DNA of 22,391 nt from Nemertoderma westbladi (lineage: Eukaryota; Xenacoelomorpha; Nemertodermatida; Nemertodermatidae). Position 1 is the stretch's first letter. Each line of letters begins with the position of its first letter. The notes under the pieces are model-generated. The model saw nothing but the letters and a program-made list of their open reading frames with translations. It was not told the DNA's origin and searched no databases. This document shows positions 9,216 to 16,496 of this stretch, one piece after another. The DNA is taken from positions 1 to 22,391 of the forward strand of contig JAUCBJ010003859.1 in NCBI GenBank assembly GCA_032718475.1. Direction: 5' to 3'. The translations under genes were made by a program, and so were the position numbers.

Positions 9216-9497
9216 TTATCGGTGGCCACCACTCATCCCCACACTGTCTTCCTCCAAGGAGGCAGAGCAGCTTGGCCTGTCCTGTAGCGTAGAAGTGCGA
9301 AGAGAATGAGCAATGAGAAGGAGATTAGAAAGATGAGCTGTTGCAACTGTAATTAAAGGTGTTATATTATGGTTTTGATCAGAAGTGGAAAAAATGAGAA
9401 AGTGCATCACTGGGGGTTGAACCAGCTCTATACGTAAGTTTCGGCCTAACAGGCCTCATCAGTAGCGCATTGCTAACCAGCTCAGCCACTAGCCCCT
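9216..9497 (-). mobile_element. tRNA-like SINE with internal hammerhead motif
   Basis: Read on the minus strand, the element begins GGGGCTAGTGGCTGAGCTGG. That is a tRNA-like 5' end with a good pol III A box (TGGCTGAGCTGG, 9477-9488). A B box, GGTTCAACCCC, lies at 9413-9423, flanked by CTGG and CCAG that could form a T-stem. Between the boxes is a consensus hammerhead ribozyme core (separate entry). Downstream of the B box the body runs through a pyrimidine-rich segment to a GC-richer block near 9230-9290; its 3' end and target-site duplication are not clear, so the lower coordinate is approximate. Known parallel: the schistosome Sm-alpha SINE-like repeats carry an active hammerhead. I infer a SINE or retrozyme-like element. 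Confidence 0.6.
9425..9468 (-). ncRNA. Hammerhead ribozyme motif, type I, minimal stem III
   Basis: On the minus strand every core element is in order. Stem I 5' side is GCGCUA (9463-9468). The core CUGAUGA is at 9456-9462. Stem II is GGCC-UGUUA-GGCC (9443-9455), four perfect G-C/C-G pairs with a 5-nt loop. GAAA is at 9439-9442. A one-pair extension C..G closes a UUAC loop, then the cleavage triplet GUA (9431-9433), then stem I 3' side UAGAGC (9425-9430). Stem I pairs as three base pairs, a G-A mismatch and two G-C pairs. Predicted cleavage is between 9431 and 9430. Very short stem III is known from hammerheads of Penelope-like elements and animal retrozymes, which may act as dimers. Confidence 0.8.
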
Positions 9498-9561
9498 GAC
9501 TCTCACACTCCCACCTATTCCACTTCTATTGAATGGGCAGTCTTAAGTTGCATCAGCTATA

Positions 9562-9860
9562 ATGAACCGTGTCAGACAATGCGGACTACAAAGAGTGAGA
9601 ATGGTGATCTCTGATGACGTTCTAGTACAGGATGTTAGTAATATACATAGCGAGTTTCCCCACGCTGGATGTAGGTTAGTAAATACAATTTTGCAAACTC
9701 AGAATGTATTTGTTAGTTTAAACCGTGTTAGCACCATTTTGCGCGAGATTGACCCTATTTCAACATCGGCATGGTGGGGAGAAGTTGTGGAATGACGAAG
9801 GTACTCTGATGTAGCATCTTACATAATCACCAATCGTGGTTGCGACCATGGAAGCTATAT
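9562..9860 (+). pseudogene. Integrase-type (DDE) transposase N-terminal remnant
   Basis: The frame 9562-9795 reads RVRQCGLQRVRMVISDDVLV, then VSNIHSEFPHAGCRLVNTIL, then VSLNRVSTILREIDPISTSA and WWGEVVE, stop, RRYSDVA. This parallels the region before the catalytic core in a widespread group of integrase-core transposase-like proteins of fish and invertebrates: ISD..L...V..I....P..GYR.V...L...G..V...RVR..LR..DP.G...RW....RR.Y.V..PNSLWHID. A stop at 9793-9795 interrupts just before the RRxY box, and the catalytic WHID/DDE part is absent. The remnant is short and inactive. A conventional host gene is unlikely. Confidence 0.65.
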
Positions 9861-11168
9861 CGCGGGGTGGAGTATGCATAATCAGTGGATAACTGTTTGG
9901 AATAATCATTCACAGGCTAAGGACGGAAAGCTATTTGTCACCCTGTAAAATATTTTTAAACAGATAATAGATAATCAACATTCATGTAAATCAGCAGCTA
10001 CATCTCACCTCCTAAGTTTGCAGTGTAAAAATAAGTACAATAGTTTCTACATTAAAGTTATTAGTTATCATTTAAAAATATATTGGACAAATATATCAAT
10101 AAATCTATCCATCAACCATCTTGGAACCCTTCTTTTGGCACTATTACGTTTTTTTGAAAATTCAAGGCATTAAATATGAATTGTAATTTTTTCCTCTCCA
10201 TTATTTAGTTACATCAAATTTTTCGTGCTCACTATTCGAAGAAATGCATCAAATGTGTGTGAAATTGATGGTTTCACAGAAATCCCGTTCAACAACAGTT
10301 CTGCCATTGTTGATAAGTTTCAGCAGTCCATGTTATGCCACCCAGAAATCGAACCGCTATTGGCTGATTCTGATTGAATATAACAGAGCAGTAGGGCGAG
10401 ATACAGTTTTGTCTATGGCACTCCACTACTATGGGTACTGTACTACATACTCTGATACTCTAGCTGTCTAGCTAAATGCATAGGGCCTATTATGTGTTGC
10501 TTTAAATGCAATCATTAAAGATTATGCCACATAATCTAAGGCCTAGGCCAGACTCTGTATCTTACAGTCTTAGCATTATGCCTACAGGCCTATAGCAGTA
10601 GACTGTCAATTAGTCAGTATAATTTATATAAAACCAGCACAAAGCAATAACAATAAGGAAGTGTAAGCATACAGTACATGCAGAGCAGAGGTATTATACA
10701 CAAACATTAGGCATACAGCTGTACAGACAGACAGATCTCAGTATGCAAAGATCTTACATTTAGTACTGCTGTACAGAATTTAATGACTGTATGACATTGG
10801 TGACTGCGTGCAGCAGTTCTGCAGTTGTCAGGAAACCAGCTGGAATAATGGTTTTACATTTTAGGGGTAGCAGCAGTAATACTGATTTGCCAGTAGTACT
10901 GATAAACCAGCGTTAAAACGAAAATAAAGCCTGTAAATTTCTATAAAATATCGTGTTGCAATGTCCGAAGTCAGGCCGGTTCCGAAAATGCCACAATTGT
11001 GATAAATGGTAGAGATGAGGCAAATCGTGCGTATAAGCGAACAACAGACAGACAGACACATGCGAGATTTTATATATATAATAGACTTGAAAGCCGTGGC
11101 TTTCGACCACTGCTTTCTAGTATGTAAGCTGATCATCATATCAATAAGTTAACAAAAGTTGCTTAAAA
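9861..11168. other. No gene recognised
   Basis: Non-coding AT-rich DNA. Palindromic AGGCCTAGGCC and CAGGCCTA strings occur near 10540-10590. The open frame 10244-10471 has no recognisable domain and no convincing codon pattern, so I do not call it. Confidence 0.5.
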
Positions 11169-11266
11169 TAACTTAACTTGAGAAATAGTTGAAGTCCCAG
11201 CGGGGTATCTCAGTCTAATGAGGAATAGTATAATAAGCGCAAACTGAAAAAAGCCATATAGTTATA

Positions 11267-11305
11267 GTTCGAACGTTTCGATTTAATCAATAAACCATCT
11301 TCAGC
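11267..11305 (-). ncRNA. Degenerate hammerhead-like core in left pseudo-LTR
   Basis: The minus strand reads CUGAAGA (fits CUGANGA), one extra U, a stem-loop GGUUUA-UUGAU-UAAAUC, then GAAAC followed by the palindrome GUUCGAAC. The stem can form G-C, G-U, three U-A and A-U pairs. No good GUH cleavage triplet is seen downstream, so activity is doubtful. The matching position in the right repeat reads CUGAAUA, which breaks the core. Hammerheads are known in pseudo-LTRs of Penelope-like elements, which makes the position meaningful. Confidence 0.35.
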
Positions 11306-11681
11306 GAGATAAGGGCAGTAAGAACAAGAACTGTTCGGTGAGTCTCAGTTGTAGGCGGTTGAGATCACGTCGTTTCTTAGAGAGTTCAGTGACCAAAAGC
11401 CGACGTTGGCAAGAGTGGTATTCCGGAGTTCCGATGAGTAGGTTGTCCGATGTTTTGAAATGGAGAAAGTGGGGGATTAGATCAGAATCGATACATTTTT
11501 GGAGGAATTGTACATCAAGTTTAGTTTTTTCTACTTTAAACTGCGTTTTCTCAAAGACACGGAAAGTCTTTAAAGATTCACTGGGGTAGCGCTTGTTAAA
11601 TATAGAAATAGTTGAAGTCCCAGCGGGGTATCTCAGTCTAATGAGGAATAGTATAATAAGCGCAAACTGGAAAAAAGCCAT
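11301..11681 (-). pseudogene. Penelope-like element N-terminal ORF fragment
   Basis: The minus-strand frame starts inside the right pseudo-LTR (MAFFQFALIILFLIRLRYPA) and continues with VFEKTQFKVEKTKLDVQFLQ, KCIDSDLIPHFLHFKTSDNL and EYHSCQRRLLVTELSKKRRD, then LNRLQLRLTEQF. A pattern K...LD..FL..C.....IP.FL.FK followed by a basic coiled-coil-like helix is, from memory, typical of the segment before the RT domain in Penelope-like and related retroelement proteins. It ends in the left pseudo-LTR, so the RT has been deleted. This supports the element call made from the repeats. Confidence 0.55.
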
Positions 11682-11822
11682 ATAGTTATATTATAGTTCG
11701 AACGTTTCGATTTAATCAATAAACCATATTCAGCGAGATAAGGGCAGTTATGTACGTATGCAGTATGTGCTATATGGCTTTTTTCCAGTTTGCGCTTATT
11801 ATGCTATTCCTAACTTAACTTG

Positions 11823-12165
11823 GTTTCGTTCGATAACTTAATTTCATGTTTTACTATTTCGCCTACAGTTGTTTAATTAATAAGCTTAAATGCAACTGCT
11901 TATGGTTTTGTCTGAGCTCGCTCGACCATGTATTAGTTCTTTATGGTTCTTTGGGTTTATTATGGTTATGTATGATTGTTTAATTAACTACAACACAACC
12001 AACATGGTTTGACATTGTGTGACATCACAGGGACCTTTTCAGCTTATAACAAATTAACATTAATTTGAGACCCCACCATGTTCTACTGTAATTCTATCTA
12101 GTCTATTCTATCTACTGTAATTCTATCTACTTTATGAACGCTATTGCTTTCAGTTAAAATGGGTT
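11823..12165. other. No gene recognised
   Basis: Non-coding; short repeats of TTCTATCTACTGTAA near 12090-12130. Nothing else stands out. Confidence 0.5.
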
Positions 12166-12706
12166 AAGCGTAAATCTGATATGACAGTATCAGAATAATG
12201 AAATCCGTTCGAAATTCCTTTCGAATTATCTTCTCAACTGGTGTGCTATTCCTGTCATTGGCCCTAGCGACCCTATATGTCGCCGAACCCGAGGGTGGTG
12301 TACAGAACCATGGTTCCTATCGCTTTAACATGGGTTGTGTCTTTATCTCCTTTGAAAGGTTCCCCTGGATTTCTGTGGGGGCATTCTAATAATAATAATA
12401 ATAATAATAATATTGGTTATTTTTATAGCGCTTTTCTACGCTCAGGATACTCAAAGCGCTTTTATTATCATTACCCCAGCGGAGCCAGGTTCCCATTATA
12501 CCGCTGGGTTGGCGTAGGCACTGATGTCTAAAGTGTCTTGCCTAGGGACACAACAGTGCGAAATTTATACAGCCTTTAGTCGGATTCGAACCTGCACCAC
12601 CAAACACTATTGTGTAAGCAGTTCAGGCGCCGTATCCACTCGGACACTGCGACAATAAAGCGTAAATCTGATATGACAGTATCAGAATAATGAAATCCGT
12701 TCGAAA
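12166..12706. repeat. Segment bounded by 49-bp perfect direct repeats
   Basis: The 49 bases at 12166-12214 (AAGCGTAAATCTGATATG...) recur without change at 12658-12706. Between them are 171 bp of unassigned sequence and then a tRNA-derived SINE ending four bases before the second repeat. The repeat is much longer than normal LINE/SINE target-site duplications. It may reflect an unusual long duplication at integration or a tandem duplication with loss of sequence. Confidence 0.8.
12386..12653 (-). mobile_element. tRNA-derived SINE with L2-like 3' tail
   Basis: On the minus strand the head begins GTCGCAGTGTCCGAGTGGAT with an A box of the long-variable-arm (Leu/Ser) kind (TGTCCGAGTGG, 12636-12646) and a perfect B box GGTTCGAATCC (12582-12592). 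The body contains GTGTCCCTAGGCAAGACACT. The tail has two AAGCGCT-type blocks (AAAGCGCTTTGAGTATCC, then AAAAGCGCTATAAAAATA), an arrangement shared with the 3' ends of L2-clade LINEs, and ends in a (TTA)n run (12386-12413). This points to a SINE mobilised by an L2-type LINE. It is complete from head to tail. Its open frames are chance. Confidence 0.85.
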
Positions 12707-12918
12707 CATATATAAAATTAATAAAGAAATTTTAATATAAAATTAATAAAACAGTTGGTTGTTATGTTGTAGATAATATTATGGACAATATGAATAATAA
12801 TAATATATTATGAATAATATAATGGATAATATTAAGAGTGGTAGATATATAGCCTACTGTATAGAAATATAGTATTATAGTACAGTATAGTGCACTGATA
12901 TTTGTTACAACAACTTAC

Positions 12919-13093
12919 GTTTATATGTCGATTCATGAATAGCTTCTAATTGTTTCGTATCGTGGAAGCTCCCCACTTTAATGTTTTCAAACACTACAGA
13001 ATCCCCTTCTCCGAAGATAAATTTATATATTCTTAGGTTGAAGATCGACAGGGTCAGAAACTCTGTCGAGTCAGAAACCTTAATTTTTCGCAA
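12919..13093 (-). CDS. OB-fold-like (RPA-type) exon candidate
   Basis: The minus-strand frame reads IKVSDSTEFLTLSIFNLRIY, then KFIFGEGDSVVFENIKVGSF and HDTKQLEAIHESTYK, and meets a consensus 5' splice site GTAAGT at 12913-12918. The order of strands (a D-T/S-x start, LTLSIFN, then GDSVVFENIKV, then KQLEAIHES) is what OB-fold domains of RPA-type single-strand DNA-binding proteins look like. The upstream boundary is unclear; an in-frame stop lies just before, with no strong acceptor. RPA-like domains are known from some Helitrons, and a Helitron Rep remnant lies on the same strand at 16.5-17.7 kb, so it could be part of that element; a host exon is the alternative. Confidence 0.4.
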
Positions 13094-13840
13094 CTTTTAC
13101 GCTTTTTTCAGCTTGTCCCCCCACCACCTTCCATGTCAGTAATCGAAATTACTTTTACTTTACACTCTGCACTGCAACAAAATAAACTATATTATTTAGG
13201 CCTACATATAAAATATAAAAAAATTGATGGAATAATGAAAACAATTAATCCATGTTGAATAATAGGCCTAAGTAATAACTATTTATTTCTAGACTTATGA
13301 TCTAGCACTTAATACGATTACTGCGTGACAGCGCGAGGATTTTAATAGTTAGGCTAGTGTACTTGTACTTTATAGGCCAACAATAATTTGTAAAAATGCC
13401 ACTATATTAGTACATGGACAAATGGAACATGAATGAAAAGTGTACAAATAACAAAGGATAGTTTTAGGGGGGGGGGGGGGGGGGGTGGGGGGGTCGTATT
13501 TATGACCGGTACAGTTCATCCTCAGTATAGTCATTTAATATTCAGCATTTATTAGGCATAGTTATTGACAACCAATTTATTTAAAATTCAACAAGTACCT
13601 ACTGAACTGACCTATAATACTTGAGCCATCTGGCAATGCTTTCTGGGTGCAAGAATGGAGTGTTCTGTAATCCAAGGAATCCACTCAGAAGGAGCCAGTG
13701 CCATTTTTCTACTAAGTTCGGAAAATGTATGCTAGAAATGGAAAATTAAAGAGTAATAATGTCAGTATTTTAAGTAATAAAAAAAGTAGTGGACAAATTA
13801 ACGGTAGAACCAGGATTCGAACATGGTACCTCTCACTAAC
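13094..13840. other. No gene recognised; long poly-G run
   Basis: Non-coding. A run of 19 G, one T and 7 G lies at 13467-13493 and could form G-quadruplexes or reflect an assembly problem. TAGGCCTA-type strings are at about 13198 and 13264. Confidence 0.5.
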
Positions 13841-14065
13841 CTTTATAAGTTTTGACACCAGCGAATTACACTCCTCGTTCCTCATTTCAAAAGCGCGGCG
13901 CCTTTCAGACTGGGTAGGAGTGGGGAGACCAAAATCAGGTAAGTCCTTATGAACTCCCATCTGGAGCTTAGACTCAAGGTGAAGTAGGAGAAAGATACGG
14001 AGTTCGTTGTCGGTGGAAGAGGGGAAACATTGGCAAAAATCGTGAGTCCATTCATGATGATGTAC
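13841..14065 (-). CDS. Helitron helicase linker-like exon candidate
   Basis: A 225-bp phase-0 exon can be drawn on the minus strand between an acceptor CTTGCTTTATTTAAG (AG at 14066-14067) and a donor GTTAGT (13835-13840). It encodes VHHHEWTHDFCQCF, then DNELRIFLLLHLESKLQMGV, HKDLPDFGLPTPTQ and a basic-acidic helix to LVSKLIK. The combination of NE..IFLLLxLE, then LxDFGLPxP, then a charged helix resembles the stretch between the Rep region and the PIF1 helicase of Helitron proteins, where a conserved LE......L..LG(L/M)P.P occurs. It lies downstream of the Rep remnant on the same strand. The frame stays open on both sides (13712-14104), but the extra residues are low-complexity and probably intron. 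Confidence 0.4.
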
Positions 14066-14104
14066 CTTAAATAAAGCAAGGGGATTTGTTAGATTTACAT
14101 TCAT

Positions 14105-14463
14105 TAGCAGAATGGCAAATGTTGTTCGTATAGAACAGCATCCTGTAATAGTCCCAGTTTACAGCAAACTGCAAATAAAGGTTGATTGAACCTCACCTTG
14201 AACTGTGAGCATTTCCTAAAATGTAATACTTAATTTTATTTAAAGCCCTTGAAAATTACTTCTTCTGATGTATAATATTCATACGCTGCCCTTACAATGT
14301 GTGTTTGGACTCTCATTACAATTACAAGAAGGATTACAGGCAAAGAAATCTCCCACACCTGTAACCAATTCAAGCTGAAAATGTGTTAAAAATAATTGTT
14401 ACAGACATTATTACGACTTAATTACAAACAGACAATTATGTCTGTAACATATGTATATAATGT
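14105..14463. other. No gene recognised
   Basis: Non-coding, AT-rich, no repeat ends or structured sites seen. Confidence 0.5.
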
Positions 14464-14690
14464 GGGGCGAGCCACGAAGTTGGCGGAGCCTTAGCGAATT
14501 GACACTGTTAGGGGGTGGGTCAATTTATGCAAATAGTTGTCGTCGTCGTCGTCGTTGTCGTTGGGGCGAGCCACGAAGTTGGCGGAGCCTTAGCGAATTG
14601 ACACTGTTAGGGGGTGGGTCAATTTATGCAAATAGTTGTCGTCGTCGTCGTCGTTGTCGTCGTCGTCGTTGTCGTCGTCGTCGTCGTCGT
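14464..14690. repeat. 99-bp tandem duplication with (GTC)n microsatellites
   Basis: A unit beginning GGGGCGAGCCACGAAGTT starts at 14464 and again at 14563, each followed by a GTC/GTT microsatellite; the second, longer one runs to 14690. Because both unit and triplet repeat stay open on the plus strand, an Arg-rich pseudo-ORF results (14451-14744); I do not regard it as a gene. Confidence 0.85.
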
Positions 14691-15600
14691 CGTTACGATT
14701 TTGACATGCTAATAACTTTGTCGGATTTAAAGCTGCCAAGTTGAAAATTTGTAGGTATCAATATGAGCAAAAGTTGAGATTTTTGAGAGACTTTCAGACA
14801 CCATCAGTGCAATGGTCTCCCGCTAGAGGGCCACATGTCTAAACATTAAATGCCCTCCCATTTCTTTGCTTTTAATCCGTTTAAGCTGAAACTTGGCAGA
14901 TATGTATTAGACCATTAGCTGTGACTTTCAAAGGAGGCGAATCCATCTGCAGTTCTCCAGTCTGCCGCTAGAGGGCCAAAGGTCTGAAAGTGAAATCGTT
15001 GTCGTCGTTACGATTTTGACATGCTAATAACTTTGTCGGATTTAAAGCTGCCAAGTTGAAAATTTGTAGGTATCAATATGAGCTAAAGTTGAGACGTTTG
15101 AGAGACTTTCAGACACCATCAGAGCAATAGTCTCCTGCTAGAGGGCCACATGTCTAAACGTTAAATGTCCTCCCATTTCTTTGCTTTTAATCCATTTATG
15201 CTGAAATTTGGCAGATATGTACTAGACCATTAGCTGTGACTTTGAAAGAAGGAATTGAATTGAATTGAAGGCTAATCCGTGTGCAGTTCTTCAGTCTGCC
15301 GCTAGAGGGCGAAATGTTTGAAAGTGAAATCTTTCTCCCATCTCGTTATTTATGATCCGTTCAAGCAGATATGTACATTGTTGTAGCAGATATGTAGTAG
15401 AAGTCGGCCTGAGTCTTTGGTGGGCAGTAAACGGTCTGGAGTCCTCCAGTCTGCCGCTAGAGGGCAAAATGTATAACTGTCCCCAATTCCTTGATATTAA
15501 TTTATTTAAAGTGAATATTGGCATATGTACTAGAGCACATGCTGCGTCTTTCTGAGGAAGGTGGTCGATCTGCATTTCTCCAGTCTGCCGCTAGAGGTAA
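14691..15600. repeat. Tandem ~150/315-bp array with repeated CCGCTAGAGGGC motif
   Basis: A unit starting CGTTACGATTTTGACATG at 14691 restarts at 15006 (period 315). Within and after it, a shorter ~150-bp period is visible through CCGCTAGAGGGC or a close variant at 14820, 14965, 15135, 15299, 15454 and 15588, usually preceded by CAGTCTG. Each subunit also has CTGAAANTTGGCAGATATGT-like and CCATTTCTTTGC-like blocks. The 12-mer resembles the core of the CTCF binding motif (CCASYAGRKGGCR) with one mismatch. Function is not shown. A (GAATT)n run interrupts near 15250. Confidence 0.8.
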
Positions 15601-15738
15601 GCGGAAGTTCAAGACGCTGGTCACACTACTAAACGCATTATTTCAACATTCTCAAATATACGCTCCATAAATATTTCACGTTACTATTTTATTGATAATC
15701 AAGATATAAACCAAGCGGAATTGGGATGTAAACGTTAA

Positions 15739-15957
15739 GCAGACAACTGGTGCAGACAACTGGTGCAGACACCTGGTGCAGACACCTGGTGCAGACACCT
15801 GGTGCAGACACCTGCTGGGTGCAGACACCTGGTGCAGACACCTGGTGCAGACACCTGGTGAAGACACCTGGTGCAGACACCTGGTGCAGACACCTGGTGC
15901 AGACACCTAGTGCAGACACCTGGTGCAGACACCTGGTGCAGACACCTGGTGCAGACA
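15739..15957. repeat. 13-bp minisatellite, about 16 copies
   Basis: The unit GCAGACACCTGGT repeats about 16 times with few changes (ACAACTGGT in the first two, CTGCTGGGT insertion near 15812, one AAGAC, one CTAGT). Each unit contains CACCTG, an E-box, and CACCTGGTG, which can fold back on itself. Since 13 is not a multiple of 3 and no frame holds a stop, all six frames stay open and give overlapping periodic ORFs; none is a gene. Confidence 0.95.
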
Positions 15958-16496
15958 GTTAGGCAGACCGGTACTGAAATGAATTACACAATAGCCTACA
16001 TTCGCAGAAAAGCCTTTCTAGAATTATCACTTATGACTACTTATTTGCGTGCATTTTTCACTGGGATTGGCTGCGTGCGTGTCTAGCGTCGTCTCTTTGA
16101 TTACGTTGAACCATTGGCAATATACAGAATGTTTTGATTGGACCTGTAGGACTAGGAACTTTGCGTGGAAGAATATAATGGTAGAAATCATAACAAATAA
16201 TACTCATATAACTTATATTTCGGCAGTTCTTTTAAATATGTAAACCTCTACCGGACTGCTGATTCATATACATTCCTAACATTCCACACCACATTCCAAT
16301 AATATCCTAATACAGTAATACTTTCGAATTAGTACTTAAATTAAATTTAAGTCACGTGCTGTGCGAAGGCCCCACTTCATGTAATTTGTATATGTATGTA
16401 ATTAATATGGTAATATAATATGGTATGTAATTTTGTAAACTTAGACATACCTGGAAACTGGTATGTCCTTTTCAGTGGTCATTGTGGAGCAGAATT
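15958..16496. other. No gene recognised
   Basis: Non-coding AT-rich sequence between the minisatellite and the Helitron remnant; short frames are not credible. Confidence 0.5.

Larger units (their letters stand above)
11169..11822 (-). mobile_element. Penelope-like element insertion with pseudo-LTRs and 12-bp TSD
   Basis: TAACTTAACTTG occurs at 11169-11180 and again at 11811-11822, exactly flanking a 630-bp insert: a clear target-site duplication. Inside are two direct repeats, 11181-11319 and 11604-11748 (139 and 145 bp, differing by small indels), and then, after about 22 bp, an inverted partial copy (11771-11810) of part of the second repeat. A minus-strand frame runs from the right repeat into the left one. 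Direct pseudo-LTRs, an inverted partial repeat at the 5' end, heavy truncation and a TSD of about 12 bp are the known layout of Penelope-like elements. No reverse transcriptase or GIY-YIG domain remains. Confidence 0.7.

Noticed and set aside
9590-9640. CTGATGAC near 9612 on the plus strand as a hammerhead core
   Set aside because: No GAAA with a pairing stem II follows; it lies in the coding reading of the integrase-type remnant.
10244-10471. 75-codon ORF
   Set aside because: No recognisable motif; length is within chance for this sequence length.
12198-12531. Two ORFs over the SINE and its flank
   Set aside because: They run through the SINE tail (TAA repeat read as poly-Asn) and are explained by the repeat.
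12386-12653. Genuine nuclear tRNA gene
   Set aside because: A and B boxes are good, but acceptor pairing is poor and the L2-like tail with (TTA)n shows a SINE.
13800-13840. Possible tRNA-derived head on the minus strand (GTTCGAATCC B-box-like string)
   Set aside because: No matching A box or cloverleaf can be drawn upstream; the string alone is too weak.
14451-14744. Arg-rich ORF of 97 codons
   Set aside because: It is the translation of a 99-bp duplication plus GTC/CGT microsatellite; no domain and no conservation evidence.
14464-15957. CRISPR-like array
   Set aside because: Repeats are contiguous tandem units without unique spacers, in a eukaryotic context.
15676-16086. Overlapping periodic ORFs on both strands
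   Set aside because: They are reading-frame artefacts of the 13-bp minisatellite; every frame stays open because the unit has no stop in any phase.
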